Below are positions 8,125-18,709 of a stretch of DNA of 64,000 nt, piece after piece. The stretch is taken from NCBI GenBank assembly GCA_016700175.1, contig CP065003.1, forward strand, positions 3,482,001 to 3,546,000, given 5' to 3'. Position 1 is the stretch's first letter. Each line of letters begins with the position of its first letter. The translations under genes and the position numbers were made by a program. Origin of the DNA: Acidobacteriota bacterium (GTDB lineage Bacteria; Acidobacteriota; Blastocatellia; Pyrinomonadales; Pyrinomonadaceae). The notes below the pieces were generated by a model. It searched no databases, was not told where the DNA came from, and saw nothing but the letters and a program-made list of their open reading frames with translations.

Positions 8125-10173
8125 GTGAGATTCGCAAAGCCAGATCTGTACAGCTTGTTCTCCAAGATGTTCTGGGGTTCTGTCGTCTCTTTAGCGCTCA
8201 TACTCGCTTTCTTCTCTATCTTCGTTTTTCAGATCCAGGGCCCGATCATCGTTCTCGGCTTCGCCGTCTTTCTAATCGCGATGATGGGCATCGTCTCTTT
8301 CCGGGCGCAGAAGCTGATGCTCGATCAGAAGACCCACGAGATCCACGAAGCAAACAGGGTTTACATATCGACTGTCGAAGCACTTGCGACCGCGGTGGAC
8401 GCACGTGACCAGATCGGCCGCGGCCACGTGAACCGGACCCAACTCTTCGCCGTGCGCATGGGCGAAGAGCTTGGGCTCGAAAAGTCCGAACTTGAGGCAT
8501 TGAACACGGCCGCTCTGCTTCACGACATCGGCAAGCTTGCCGTTCCCGACCACATACTCAATAAGCCGGGCGAGCTGACGCCTGCCGAGCTGGAGAAGGT
8601 CAAGACACACGCGTCAGTAGGCGCCTCGATCATTTCCGAGATCGACTTTCCATATCCCGTCACGCCGGCGATCAAGCACCACCATGAGCGCTGGGACGGC
8701 AAAGGCTATCCGGACGGCCTCGCCGGCGAGAATATTCCTTTAACTGCCCGAGTTCTCGCGATCGCGGACGCCTACGACACTCTTCGCGTGACCAGGCCGT
8801 ACCGCCCCGCGATGACGCGCGAGGGCGCTCGCGCATTATTGAAGAACGGTTCCGGAACCCAGTTCGATCCGGATCTCGTTGCCCTATTTCTGAGGAAGCT
8901 TCGCGAGTTTGAAGCCGAGGTTGCCGAAAGGGGTCTCTCGTACGACGACCACTCAACAACCCTGAAGGCGGAAGGCAGGGAGGACGAAGACGGCGGCTAC
9001 GTGGAACAGATCAAAAGAGCGAACCGCGAGGTTTACACCCTTTTCGAGCTGGCGCGCGTTTTCGGCACTTCATTGAACATCGACGACACGCTGTCCCTTT
9101 TCACGAGGAAGATCTCCGAGCTGCTCCCGATGGACACTTGCGTCGTCTACCTTTTGAACGAGACACGTACGGTGGCCATTGCGAAGCAGGTCGAAGGGAT
9201 CAACTCCGAAGCGCTCAAGAACAGAAAGCTGAGGGTCGGACAGGGCACGACCGGAGCCACGCTGGATACACTCGAATCGATCTCGACAGCCGCACCCGGG
9301 GAAGACTTCGCGTCCTACGAACTGGACTTCGTCAACTCGTACAAGGCGATGGCGTCAGTTCCGCTGATCGCGCACGAGAAGCTGCTCGGCGCCGTATCGA
9401 TCTATTCGTGCGAGCTCGAGAGCTACGAAGAGGAGCACATGAGGCTCATCGAAACGGCCTCCAAGATAGCTTCCGACGCTATCTGGACCGCCCTGACCCA
9501 CGCGGAAACCGAGGTTCGCGCCCTGACCGACCCGATGACCGGACTTCCGAACGCACGCAGCCTTCAGGCGCGCTTCGAAAGCGAGATCTCAAGGGCGCGG
9601 AGGACCGGGAACCGGTTCCAGATACTGATGATCGACCTCGACGGATTCAAGGCGGTCAACGACACGTTCGGACACAAGGCCGGCGACCTGATGCTGAAGG
9701 AACTTTCCGACCTTATGAAGGCCGAGCTCCGCGAATACGATTTCCTGGCGAGGTATGCCGGAGACGAGTTCGTCGCGATCATCCCCGAAGCCGACGCGGC
9801 GGCCGCCCTCGAACTGTCGCACAGGATCGAAAAGTCCGTCGGAAGGTTCAGACTGGACGTAGGCGGGGGAAGGTTCTCCACCGTCGGAGTGAGCATAGGC
9901 CACGCCGAATATCCCAAGAACGGCGAGACCCTCGATCAGATCGTCATTGCTGCAGACAAAGCGATGTACGCGGTCAAAGAACGCCACAAGAGATCCGTCA
10001 ACGACCTTGGAAGCGAGAGGGTATTTGATATTCACGAAGATTCGTTTTCTCCCGAACCCCTCGGTGCAGACGAGGCAGAGGCTGATGGCGTCCGCTCCCC
10101 GGATGCCGAAGAGCGCGATCTGATCATCGAACTCGATGAACGGCACATCGTCTCAACATCGACGGTCAACTGA
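8125..10173 (+). CDS. Membrane HD-GYP / GAF / GGDEF cyclic di-GMP protein
   Basis: 682 residues with a GTG start. Two membrane segments (about 17-37 and 39-57) are followed by an HD-GYP phosphodiesterase domain: LLHDIGK with HD at 133-134, and HHERWDGKGYPDG with GYP at 194-196. A GAF-like sensor domain follows (about 305-455), then a GGDEF diguanylate cyclase domain (about 465-630) whose signature is AGDEF (545-549). AGDEF is a tolerated variant of GGDEF. The inhibitory I-site RxxD is present at 536-539, five residues before the signature. Both synthetic and degradative domains therefore look potentially active, which suggests switching by the GAF domain. The tail after about 635 is acidic and probably disordered. 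It stands alone between structured repeats and a terminator. Confidence 0.9.
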   Translation: MRFAKPDLYSLFSKMFWGSVVSLALILAFFSIFVFQIQGPIIVLGFAVFLIAMMGIVSFRAQKLMLDQKTHEIHEANRVYISTVEALATAVDARDQIGRGHVNRTQLFAVRMGEELGLEKSELEALNTAALLHDIGKLAVPDHILNKPGELTPAELEKVKTHASVGASIISEIDFPYPVTPAIKHHHERWDGKGYPDGLAGENIPLTARVLAIADAYDTLRVTRPYRPAMTREGARALLKNGSGTQFDPDLVALFLRKLREFEAEVAERGLSYDDHSTTLKAEGREDEDGGYVEQIKRANREVYTLFELARVFGTSLNIDDTLSLFTRKISELLPMDTCVVYLLNETRTVAIAKQVEGINSEALKNRKLRVGQGTTGATLDTLESISTAAPGEDFASYELDFVNSYKAMASVPLIAHEKLLGAVSIYSCELESYEEEHMRLIETASKIASDAIWTALTHAETEVRALTDPMTGLPNARSLQARFESEISRARRTGNRFQILMIDLDGFKAVNDTFGHKAGDLMLKELSDLMKAELREYDFLARYAGDEFVAIIPEADAAAALELSHRIEKSVGRFRLDVGGGRFSTVGVSIGHAEYPKNGETLDQIVIAADKAMYAVKERHKRSVNDLGSERVFDIHEDSFSPEPLGADEAEADGVRSPDAEERDLIIELDERHIVSTSTVN

Positions 10174-10198
10174 CCTCGACGCGGTCCTGCCTTATCGA

Positions 10199-10232
10199 AG
10201 CCCGGCGCTCCCACAGCCGGGCTCTTTTTTTT
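10199..10232 (+). terminator. Intrinsic terminator after the HD-GYP/GGDEF gene
   Basis: AGCCCGGC (10199-10206) pairs with GCCGGGCT (10216-10223), followed by C and eight Ts (10225-10232). It lies between convergent genes; the T-run is on the plus strand only. Confidence 0.85.
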
Positions 10233-13200
10233 CTAGAAAGCCTGCGAGAACCGGAAGTGGATCTGGCCCTGGTGCAGGCGCAAGATCGCGTCCGGGCCGT
10301 TATCGTTTGGAATGATGAACTTCGGCGGATTGAGAAGATATCCGTAGTCGACGGCGAACTCGCCGCCGAACGGAGTTTTTATCCTCAGGCCGAGGCCAAT
10401 CGTGTGCGTCCATACCGCTCGAACGTTCGATTGGAACTGGTCGCCAGGCTGTTCGTTGGAAGGGTTGAAGATCTCTGACGCCTTACGGAAGACGTTTCCG
10501 CCATCGTAGAAAGGAACGACCCTGAAGTTGTCGGTGAACGGCACCCTTGCTTCCAGATTTACTATAGCGAGACCGTTCCCGCCGAACGGGATCGTGAAAG
10601 GGTTCAGCGTTATCTCTTCACCCTGCTGGTTGCGGAAGATGCCTTCGGGAACAACGGCGACCCTGGGGCCCGCGGCCTCGAAATCGAAGCCGCGCAATGT
10701 CGTCGAACCGCCGGCGAAGAACCGCTCGCTGATCGGAAGAAGGCCGTCGAGGCCCGGGTAGTCCGTCCCGCCGAACCTGTTGCCGCCCGAGAAAACGTTC
10801 GCGATCCCGAGGATCGCCCGGCCCGCAAGGGTCGTCTTGTTCAGTGCATCGATGGTGAAATAGCGGTTGTAGCTGATCTGGAACTTGTTGAAGCCCACGT
10901 TCGCACCGAGGATCGGCGTTGAGAACTTGTACTCTGCGGTCAGATAGTCACCGTCGGTCGGATCGCCGGAACTGTAGCGGCACCGCTCGCCCGGCTCGCC
11001 GCGCGAGATTATCTCGAGCAGCGAGTACTTGATGTCGCAGTCTTTCCGGGTATCCCGGACGAAAGTCGCGGTGAACCCTGAGATCCTGATCTTGGAATCG
11101 GGCCGAAGCAGTTCCCGGATCAAAAGGCTCTCGAAATTGAACAAACGCACGTCTTCGAACCGGTAACGCAGGAAGAAGATCGTTCGGTCCTTTCGGCTTA
11201 GCGTACGGTTCGTTTCAGCGGAGAGCGAGAAATTGTTGATCGTGGGATCGCCCGTCGAGTTTCCGAACTCGTCGATGGGATTTCCGTCCTCGTCCACCCT
11301 CTGAACAATTCCGAATGTGCCTTCGTCAAAGGTCGACCGAAAGAAACGCGTCACGGTCGAGTCCCTTTGATATTGCGCGGAAAACGTGATCGGCGCGAAC
11401 CTCTTCTTGCCGTTCTCATCCACGCCGTCGGAAAGAAACCTCGGATTGACGTAGTCGAACTGGACCAGCTGGCGCCTTTGGCTAAGGCGGACCTGCGCGC
11501 CACCCTGGTGAAATCGTCCGAAGAGATTGTAATGCCGTATGTCGAAGAACCCGCTGAGGCCGACGTCGGTCGAATAACCGCCGCCGTAGGTCATAAGCCT
11601 CGGGGGTTTCTCCGTGAGCCCGATAAGCACGTCGTAGAGCTCGGATTGCCCGTCAGGAGTCTCTCCGGCCGGTTCGGGTTTGACCTCGACCAGGTCGAAA
11701 ACGTCGGTCGCATAGAGGTTCTGTTCGCTGGTGAAGATGTCGGTCTGCCTCAGCACTTCCCCCGGTGCGATGTCGATCGCCTTCATCACCGCGCTTTCCT
11801 TCGTGTCCTCGTTTCCCGTGATCAGGACGCGGTTGACGACGACGCGTCGGCCTTCCTGTTCGACCCTGTAGACCAGCTTGATCTCGTCAAAATCGCCTTC
11901 CGGCCGGTCGTCCACTTCGACCATCGCGTAGTCGACGCGAGCATTGAAGTAACCCTTGTCGGCATAGAACTGCGAGAGTTTTCTTACGCCGTTCCGGGCC
12001 TTCGCACGCGAGAAGTTCTCTCCCGCAATATTCGGCACGACCGCGGCGAGTTCGGTGTCGGAGAATTCGTTGTTGCCTTCGATCTCGATCGCCGACACTT
12101 TTGTCGGCAGCCCTTCTTCGACGATGAAAGTGATGATCAGGTCCTCGGCATTCGGAGAGACACCCTGCCGGACCCCGACCTGGGCATTGCGATATCCAAG
12201 CTCGTTCATCAGCGAAAGGATCGTCATCCGGTCCTGCTCGAGCAGATCGAGGCTCGTGCGTCCGCGTCCGTATCCCAGATACGGGATGATCCCGATGATG
12301 CTCGCTTCCTGCGACTCCAGTACGGAGCTTATCTCGTCGATCGAAAGCACATCCGTGCCTTCGAGCCGTATGTCGACCAACTTCAGCCGCAGGCGAAGAT
12401 CGGCCTCGTATGTCACGCTCACCGTCCGGTTCGAAAGAGGAGCGCCCGAAAGGGCGGTGCACAGCTCCTCGGTTCCGTTGGCTGTCTCGAACGCCTCATC
12501 GTCGGCAAATGCCGGCTCGACGGAACAGACGGGGGTGACCCGCGCAAAGAAATATCCCTGCTCCTGCAGGTAGTTCTCGAGCCTGCGTTCGCCTTCGACG
12601 ATCGCGGAATAGTCCAGCGTGGCTTCGCGCAGGATAGGGAGCAGATCGGTCTTCCGGCTTTCGCCGATCTTTACGTCTTCCGCGTCGATGACTACGTTCA
12701 CGACGGGGCCCGCGGCACCGGTGACTTCTACATCGATCGTGTTCGTTTCATTGTCGAAAACAAACCTCGAGTCATCTATGCGGGGCGCGAAGTAGCCCTG
12801 TCCGCGGAGCGCAGACCGTATCAGTTCGACATCGTTGGAAAGCGCCCTTTGAGAGAACGGCGAACCCGGCTGAAGTTCGAGTTCGGCGGCGACCGCCTGC
12901 TTTTCGAATTTGTCGATGTCTATCCGGAACTCGTCGACCTTCGCCTGCTCGCCGGGCGTGACGTTGAACGTGACGTTGACATCGGTATCGTTCTGTACGG
13001 GCTGCTGTTGGTAATCGACCTGCGCATTGTAGAAACCCCGCACGCGCAGGTACGTGAGGATCGCACTCGCGTTCTCCTCCAGGATCCTGTCGGTGAAAGC
13101 GGAACCGGGCGAAAGCAGGTTGAGCCTCAAGAGGATGTCGGCTTCCGTGATGGGCGAGCCCTGAGGTTCGATCACGTTCACGTTGATCCGACGGACCCTC

Positions 13201-13571
13201 GATTTTCGCTTGATGATAAAGCGGACGATCACCTGCTCGTCGCCCAGCCTTTCGGCCTCGACCGTCGAGGAGACGATCCGGTCGGTCCGGTACAATGCCT
13301 CGAGCGCGCTCCTTACACGGACCGCGGAGTATGTCGGGCCCAGCACATCTTCGACGGTGTTCCTGAACTGCTCGAATGCCGCAACGTCGCGGTCGGTGCC
13401 CTCGAACGTAATGTCGATCCTTGCGATCCTTCGGTCTTCCAGATCACCTTGGCCGAATGCGGAGAACGCCGAAAGAAGGACAAGGACCAGGGCAGCGAAC
13501 AGCGCCACACTGCCGGCGAAGGGCCGGCTTTCGGGAAGAGGCGGGAGTTTTCCGGGCCGGTCTCTTCTCAC
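10233..13571 (-). CDS. tamA: BamA/TamA-family outer-membrane assembly protein (Omp85)
   Basis: 1112 residues. After a signal-like N-terminus (hydrophobic 23-40, ending AFGQ), a long region of POTRA repeats covers about 50-650. The bacterial surface antigen beta-barrel follows to the C-terminal Phe (RFSQAF), the expected outer-membrane insertion signal. Barrel motifs include GGGYSTDVG and the lid-loop region FFAGGSTTLRGFDFEA, which contains an RGF motif. It is much longer than E. coli TamA (three POTRA), so several additional POTRA units are likely. The GTG start at 13571 touches the stop codon of the tamB gene (TAGTG), so the two are translationally linked. I infer the TamA role from this pairing; a second Omp85 (24074-27157) has the classical BamA context. 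Confidence 0.85.
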   Translation of the reverse strand: MRRDRPGKLPPLPESRPFAGSVALFAALVLVLLSAFSAFGQGDLEDRRIARIDITFEGTDRDVAAFEQFRNTVEDVLGPTYSAVRVRSALEALYRTDRIVSSTVEAERLGDEQVIVRFIIKRKSRVRRINVNVIEPQGSPITEADILLRLNLLSPGSAFTDRILEENASAILTYLRVRGFYNAQVDYQQQPVQNDTDVNVTFNVTPGEQAKVDEFRIDIDKFEKQAVAAELELQPGSPFSQRALSNDVELIRSALRGQGYFAPRIDDSRFVFDNETNTIDVEVTGAAGPVVNVVIDAEDVKIGESRKTDLLPILREATLDYSAIVEGERRLENYLQEQGYFFARVTPVCSVEPAFADDEAFETANGTEELCTALSGAPLSNRTVSVTYEADLRLRLKLVDIRLEGTDVLSIDEISSVLESQEASIIGIIPYLGYGRGRTSLDLLEQDRMTILSLMNELGYRNAQVGVRQGVSPNAEDLIITFIVEEGLPTKVSAIEIEGNNEFSDTELAAVVPNIAGENFSRAKARNGVRKLSQFYADKGYFNARVDYAMVEVDDRPEGDFDEIKLVYRVEQEGRRVVVNRVLITGNEDTKESAVMKAIDIAPGEVLRQTDIFTSEQNLYATDVFDLVEVKPEPAGETPDGQSELYDVLIGLTEKPPRLMTYGGGYSTDVGLSGFFDIRHYNLFGRFHQGGAQVRLSQRRQLVQFDYVNPRFLSDGVDENGKKRFAPITFSAQYQRDSTVTRFFRSTFDEGTFGIVQRVDEDGNPIDEFGNSTGDPTINNFSLSAETNRTLSRKDRTIFFLRYRFEDVRLFNFESLLIRELLRPDSKIRISGFTATFVRDTRKDCDIKYSLLEIISRGEPGERCRYSSGDPTDGDYLTAEYKFSTPILGANVGFNKFQISYNRYFTIDALNKTTLAGRAILGIANVFSGGNRFGGTDYPGLDGLLPISERFFAGGSTTLRGFDFEAAGPRVAVVPEGIFRNQQGEEITLNPFTIPFGGNGLAIVNLEARVPFTDNFRVVPFYDGGNVFRKASEIFNPSNEQPGDQFQSNVRAVWTHTIGLGLRIKTPFGGEFAVDYGYLLNPPKFIIPNDNGPDAILRLHQGQIHFRFSQAF

Positions 13572-16500
13572 TAGAACCTCGTCCTGAGCCTTATTTCGAA
13601 GCTGAATGCGTTGCGCTGGCGCGTGACGTTCGCGATCGACCTCTGCTCGTATTGCGCGACGAACGACAGGCGGTTCGAGACCCTGTACTCAAGCGCGAGT
13701 ACCTGGTTCTGGTCCTGCGAGAGGTTCGTCGCATAGGTCACGAGCAGGTTCCGGTTGATCTGCCTGCCGACGGTGAGCCTGGCAGTTGGATTGCCGCGCT
13801 GTCCCGAAACGATCGGGTCGAGATTGAAACGGTTAAGGCCGAACAGCCTGTCGGTCGCCCTTGCCACAGGCTTGTTGATGATCTCGTCCGCGAGTATTTC
13901 AGCCGCTGTGTTGAGTCCGCTTTGAGCGTAGGTCGGGATCCCGCTTCCCGTGTTGGCGAGGCTTCCTGTGGTAATGAGCGAAATTACGTCGGCCTGTGGA
14001 AGCGAGGGATTCGAGCGCAGAGTCGCCGAGAGCGAATCGGCGTCGGCCAGAGGGCCGTTCAGCGTTACGAAGATCTGGTACCCGCGAATCTCCGACTCGG
14101 CTGAAATGTTGATGACCGGATCGCCGTTCGAATTAGGTGGGAACGTCAGCGTTCCTCGCTGCAGTTCGTATCGGTCGTCACGGAAGAATACGGTGCCTTC
14201 GTTCGCGCTGATCCTGCCCGCGATCTGCGGACTTTCGACATCGCCCGTCACACGCAGGTCCGCAGAAGCGGTCAGGTCCGCGATGTTGTTCCTGACCACG
14301 AGAGCGTCACGGCCGAGAATCCGTATATCCAGCCTCGCATCGGAGAGGATCGAACTGCTGCCCGAGCCGGTCGCCAGGCTCGCCTCACGCCGGCCGCTTA
14401 CGAAATCCGCGATGTCTATGTCACGTGTGTAAACGCTCCGGCGAGCGAAGATCGTCCCCGTGATCAGCGAATTGAACTCGCTTCCGGTCCTTCGGCCGGT
14501 AATCGCCAGATCGGCGTTTCCTGTGGTCGTGAACCCGGTCGGGAACGGCGCGGTGATGTTCGTTCCCTGGATATCGACGCGAAATGCCTCAAGTAGAAGG
14601 TTGTCGGTAAGCACGGCTTCTCCGGAAAGGGTCACTCTGCCGCCGCCAAGACTTCCCGTGATCCTTTCACTGCCGGCCGTGCCGTCGTTGCAGCCGATAA
14701 GCGCCTGCCTGGTGTTGAAAAGCACACAGCCGTTCAGGTCGTTGAGCGAAACCCTTTCAGAGCCGACAAATGTCGAGAACGATCCCCTATGAAGTTCGGC
14801 TCGACCGTTCAGCCTGGCCGTGTTGTTCGGGCCTGCCAGTGTGACCTGCATATCCGCTATCCCTGCAAAGAACAGGTCGGGGGAGATCGCATTCAGAACC
14901 CGGAGATCGATCCTTCCGTTCATCGCCAGGTTGTTCACGCCTTTCGCGGAAAGGGCCTTCGTTCCATTCACCGTCAGGTTGGTGCCGCCGCCCGAGAACC
15001 GGGCGTTGTCGACCGTGACCTCATTCGTGCTGAACGTGAAGTTGACCGTCTCAGACGCGACAAGCGGCGTTTCGCCTATGACGAGCTGGAATTCCGTCAG
15101 CGCGGCATTTCCACGGAGATTCTCCGTGCTGAACACCTCGTTCCCGTCAGCGTCCCGCGAAACGAGATCTCCGGCAAAGACGATCCTGCCGGTGGCTGAA
15201 CCGTCGAGCGTGACCTGGTCCGGATCCGGTTTTCTGAAGATCGCTATGAAAGGCCCGAGGGGTGTGCCCGTCAGATTGGTCTCCGCCCTGAACGGGACTT
15301 CCGGCCTGCCCAGGTCAGCCGTCGCGTTTACGATCTGCTCGCTGCCCCCTACGTTCGTGACCAGCCGCGCCGTGAGTACGCTGTCGACTGTGTTGCCGGA
15401 GAAGGTCACGGCACCGAATGAGTTGTTGTTGACTATTATTCCCTGACCCGTGCCGTTGAACTCGATCTCGTAACTCGATGTATCATTCACCGTGCCTTCG
15501 GCGGTCAGATCTATGTCCAGCGTGCCTTCGGCATCCGGAACAGCGCTGTTTTTCGGAAAGAACGCGAGAACGCGGGTCGCCGGAACCTCCCTGCCCTTAA
15601 CCTGGGCGATGAATGATTCCGAGTCGGTGCGGTAAAAGCCGTTCGCTGTCAGGATCCCGTCACCGAATCGCGCTTCGAACTCTTCTATGTTCACCAGGGT
15701 CCCGTCGAAGCTTACGGCGGTGCGCAGGCTGTCAAAGGTCTGTCCGTTGAGAGTGCCGACACCTGAATTAAGCGTCGCGGATCCCTGCATGTTGTTGGGA
15801 AGCCCTGTCAGATCGAGTTCGCCGGACGTGCTCGCCTGAAGGTCCTTTAGCGAATTGGGCAGCGACCTGATCGGGACCGCGGTGAGCAGCGTACCTATGT
15901 TGAAATTCTCGAGGCGCGCCTGCACCGAGGTATTGTTCGTGCCGTACGACGGAATGGTCACGTCGAAGGTCATACGGCCTCCCTCGCCCGGTTCCCGAAG
16001 GATACCGTCGGTGATCTTCGTTATCTGAGAATCGATATTAAAATTGGCGGCCAGAGAACCGAGAATGCGTCCGCCCGCGATGAGGGACTCAAGCTCCGCG
16101 CGCCCTTTGACCGAGGGATCCTCCACGTTTCCGGTCAGGTTCCCACGGAACGTGAAATCGTCAGCCAGGTGCCCGTCGAAGGCGTCCATCTGTTCCCGAA
16201 GCTGCGGCGAAAGCTCGAATATCCTTATCACGCGCTCGATCTCCGATGCGTCCGTCGAATCGATCGAGATCGCCAGATCGGAATCGGTTTCAAAGAGGTC
16301 AAGCCTGCCGGTCGCTAGCAGGTCCGTTGCGCCGCTCGTCAGCCTCGCGCTGTCAAAGGTGACGAGACCGTCGTCCGCGCTCGCTCGCAACTCACCCGAT
16401 ACGGGAAGAAAGCCCCGATCGGTATTTCCGGCGGTCGCGGCGACGGTAGCCGAAAGAGTTCCGGTCGCCCGCCTGATGTCGGTTCCCGCGAACGTCAGAT

Positions 16501-18700
16501 CTGCCCTCCCCGACGTGTCTCCTTCAATAGGCACGACGTTCCCGGAGGCGACGGCGATGAGCTTCCCGATGTCCAAGTCGGAAAAATCGGCGTTGATCCC
16601 CGAGCGCGAAGAATCCTTCATCGCCACGACCGCGTCGCCGTTCAGGCGGCCGTTCATCACCTCGGCTTCCACGCCGTTCAGCAGTATCTTGTCGTTGTCC
16701 GCGACGACCGTTGCCCGGGCGTTCCCCAGATCGATGGAACCGAGGAGCCCGCCGCCGAGAGTCATATCCAGGCTTGCGCGGTAACGCCCCGAAGGTTCAA
16801 GCACGAAGACGGGTCTGTAAACGGCTACGTTCTCGAGCCGTCCGTTCTCTTTCAGATCGACCGTGCCCGGAGCAAAGTCGTCTGTCCGTCCGGTGATCAC
16901 GCCCTGCCTGATCGTGAGCCGGACGCCCGCGACGTTCAGGTTGGCGAGAATCGCCGAGTCGGTCTCGACCGCCGCCAGCCGCAACCGGGGGATCACGACG
17001 TTCGAAGTATCGCCGTAGGTGTCGACCTCGACGTTCTCGGCCTCAGCGCGTCGGATATCCGCGCCGGCCGCGGAAGCCCTCTCGGCATTTATCCGCCCGG
17101 CCGCGACCGAGGTCCGGCCGTCCCGGTTGAAGACCTTGATGTCATTTGCAGTGACGTCCGAGAGGTTGGCATCGTTCGTATCGACCCTGTCGACCCGTAC
17201 GTCGCGCGCGTCGATCTCCGTATTGTTCCGACGGCTGCGGATCTCGATGCCGTTGATGTCGACGCTTCTGAGAGTGGCTCCCTCGGCGTCGATCCTGGCC
17301 GCGGTCGCAGTGTCGGCGAGCGCGGTCGTAAGGTCGTCGGTCGAGATGATCCTGATCGAAGGGGTCTGGATGGACTCGAGGTAGGCTTCGGTGGAAGAGA
17401 ATTTCGCCGCCCTGACGCCGTTCAGGTTCGCGAGCAGCGCCCGGTCCCTATATTCGGCGGCCGCGTCATTGATGTAGAGGCTCCCGACCGTCCCAAGCGG
17501 AGAGGAGAGCGCGGCGGCCTCGAGCGCTCCGAGCCATCTGAAATCGGTGCCCGTGCCGCGGATCGTCCCCATAATCTGCGGGTAATCGAGCCTGAAATCC
17601 TCGAACGTCAGAAGCTCCGCGATCGCCTTGCCGGTCGCCCTGTAAGCGGAGCCTTCGCCGTCCGCGACGGCATTAATCTGGAGGGCCTTCAGCCGCACGT
17701 TCGAAGCTGCGAGCGACTCCGACGTGACCTCGCCCTCGATACGGTACTTCTCTCCCTCGCCCGTGACCCTTCCCTGAAATGCGCCGGTTCCCGATACGGC
17801 GGTCCCGAGCGGGAACACCCTCGACGCCTGTGTGAGATCGACGTCCGACACGATAGTTAGATCGTACTTGAACCGGTCCCAGCCGACTATGCTTCCCCGA
17901 AGCGTGGACCTTCCGAGCGGCGAGACGAGCGCGAGCGAGTCGAGGTCGATGCCGAGCTCCGTCAGGTTTCCTATTCCGCGGATCGCGATGGGCTCGACCT
18001 CTTCGCCGCCGTAACTGAACTCGGCCTTCGTCGTCGAAAGATCGAAACGGTAATTGATATCGGAGCCCTCCACCGTCCGCTCGTCCGGCGAAAGCTCGAT
18101 CGCGAGGTCTTCGGCGTCGCCCGAAATCTCGCGCTTGGTGTCGTTGAAAATGAATGCGCTGTCGCGGACCGTCACTCTGGCGGACGCGTACCGGAACCTT
18201 ACCCGGCCGGGCGGAAGGGAAAAGTCGACCCCGTCGAAGTTCGAACGGCCGTTCTCGTCGAACTTAAGGAATACGTTGAGGCCGTAGATCTCCGACGAAT
18301 CGATGTTGATGTTGCGTTCCGTCGTCAGCGCGAACAGATCCAGGATGGTCATTGAAAACCGCGCCTCGCGTGCGGTCGCGATGACCTCTCCCGTCTTCTT
18401 GTTCGTGAACACCGCGTTCTCTAACCGCATCACCAATGGCGATGCCTGGACCGTAAAGGTCTCGGCGGTGAACTCGATCCCCATCTCGTCGAACGCGGCG
18501 ACGAACTGGCCCTTAATATAGGCGTCGATCGTGCCGGTCTTGTACAGGCCGACAAGCACGATCGCCGCGAGGATCGCGGCGGAGGCCGCTACCCCGAGCC
18601 ATATTCCCATTCGCCTCTTCGTCACGAGCCGTTTCTTCGGGGCCGGTTCCGGCTTTTCCTCTTTCGTGTTGTCTTTCTTTTCTTCTGGCATTTCCGCCAA
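13571..18700 (-). CDS. tamB: Translocation and assembly module protein TamB (DUF490/AsmA-like)
   Basis: 1709 residues. A single N-terminal membrane anchor (about 31-52, after a basic KKRLVTKRR stretch) is followed by a very long beta-rich AsmA/TamB-type periplasmic body with repeated strand patterns such as LxGxxxL. The conserved DUF490/TamB domain is at the C-terminus (about 1350-1709), ending in IRLRTRF. TamB spans the periplasm and works with an Omp85 partner in outer-membrane protein insertion and, by more recent views, lipid transport. Size and architecture fit the family. It starts 9 bp downstream of ribBA and its stop touches the tamA start. Confidence 0.9.
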   Translation of the reverse strand: MAEMPEEKKDNTKEEKPEPAPKKRLVTKRRMGIWLGVAASAAILAAIVLVGLYKTGTIDAYIKGQFVAAFDEMGIEFTAETFTVQASPLVMRLENAVFTNKKTGEVIATAREARFSMTILDLFALTTERNINIDSSEIYGLNVFLKFDENGRSNFDGVDFSLPPGRVRFRYASARVTVRDSAFIFNDTKREISGDAEDLAIELSPDERTVEGSDINYRFDLSTTKAEFSYGGEEVEPIAIRGIGNLTELGIDLDSLALVSPLGRSTLRGSIVGWDRFKYDLTIVSDVDLTQASRVFPLGTAVSGTGAFQGRVTGEGEKYRIEGEVTSESLAASNVRLKALQINAVADGEGSAYRATGKAIAELLTFEDFRLDYPQIMGTIRGTGTDFRWLGALEAAALSSPLGTVGSLYINDAAAEYRDRALLANLNGVRAAKFSSTEAYLESIQTPSIRIISTDDLTTALADTATAARIDAEGATLRSVDINGIEIRSRRNNTEIDARDVRVDRVDTNDANLSDVTANDIKVFNRDGRTSVAAGRINAERASAAGADIRRAEAENVEVDTYGDTSNVVIPRLRLAAVETDSAILANLNVAGVRLTIRQGVITGRTDDFAPGTVDLKENGRLENVAVYRPVFVLEPSGRYRASLDMTLGGGLLGSIDLGNARATVVADNDKILLNGVEAEVMNGRLNGDAVVAMKDSSRSGINADFSDLDIGKLIAVASGNVVPIEGDTSGRADLTFAGTDIRRATGTLSATVAATAGNTDRGFLPVSGELRASADDGLVTFDSARLTSGATDLLATGRLDLFETDSDLAISIDSTDASEIERVIRIFELSPQLREQMDAFDGHLADDFTFRGNLTGNVEDPSVKGRAELESLIAGGRILGSLAANFNIDSQITKITDGILREPGEGGRMTFDVTIPSYGTNNTSVQARLENFNIGTLLTAVPIRSLPNSLKDLQASTSGELDLTGLPNNMQGSATLNSGVGTLNGQTFDSLRTAVSFDGTLVNIEEFEARFGDGILTANGFYRTDSESFIAQVKGREVPATRVLAFFPKNSAVPDAEGTLDIDLTAEGTVNDTSSYEIEFNGTGQGIIVNNNSFGAVTFSGNTVDSVLTARLVTNVGGSEQIVNATADLGRPEVPFRAETNLTGTPLGPFIAIFRKPDPDQVTLDGSATGRIVFAGDLVSRDADGNEVFSTENLRGNAALTEFQLVIGETPLVASETVNFTFSTNEVTVDNARFSGGGTNLTVNGTKALSAKGVNNLAMNGRIDLRVLNAISPDLFFAGIADMQVTLAGPNNTARLNGRAELHRGSFSTFVGSERVSLNDLNGCVLFNTRQALIGCNDGTAGSERITGSLGGGRVTLSGEAVLTDNLLLEAFRVDIQGTNITAPFPTGFTTTGNADLAITGRRTGSEFNSLITGTIFARRSVYTRDIDIADFVSGRREASLATGSGSSSILSDARLDIRILGRDALVVRNNIADLTASADLRVTGDVESPQIAGRISANEGTVFFRDDRYELQRGTLTFPPNSNGDPVINISAESEIRGYQIFVTLNGPLADADSLSATLRSNPSLPQADVISLITTGSLANTGSGIPTYAQSGLNTAAEILADEIINKPVARATDRLFGLNRFNLDPIVSGQRGNPTARLTVGRQINRNLLVTYATNLSQDQNQVLALEYRVSNRLSFVAQYEQRSIANVTRQRNAFSFEIRLRTRF

Positions 18701-18709
18701 AGCTGAAAA

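Noticed and set aside
11367..13574. Very long plus-strand open frame (735 codons) opposite tamA, and similar ones opposite bamA, rsmI, clpC and rlmN
   Set aside because: These frames are mirror images of high-GC codon usage in real genes. They have no RBS, domain or signal sequence, and the opposite strand encodes clear families.
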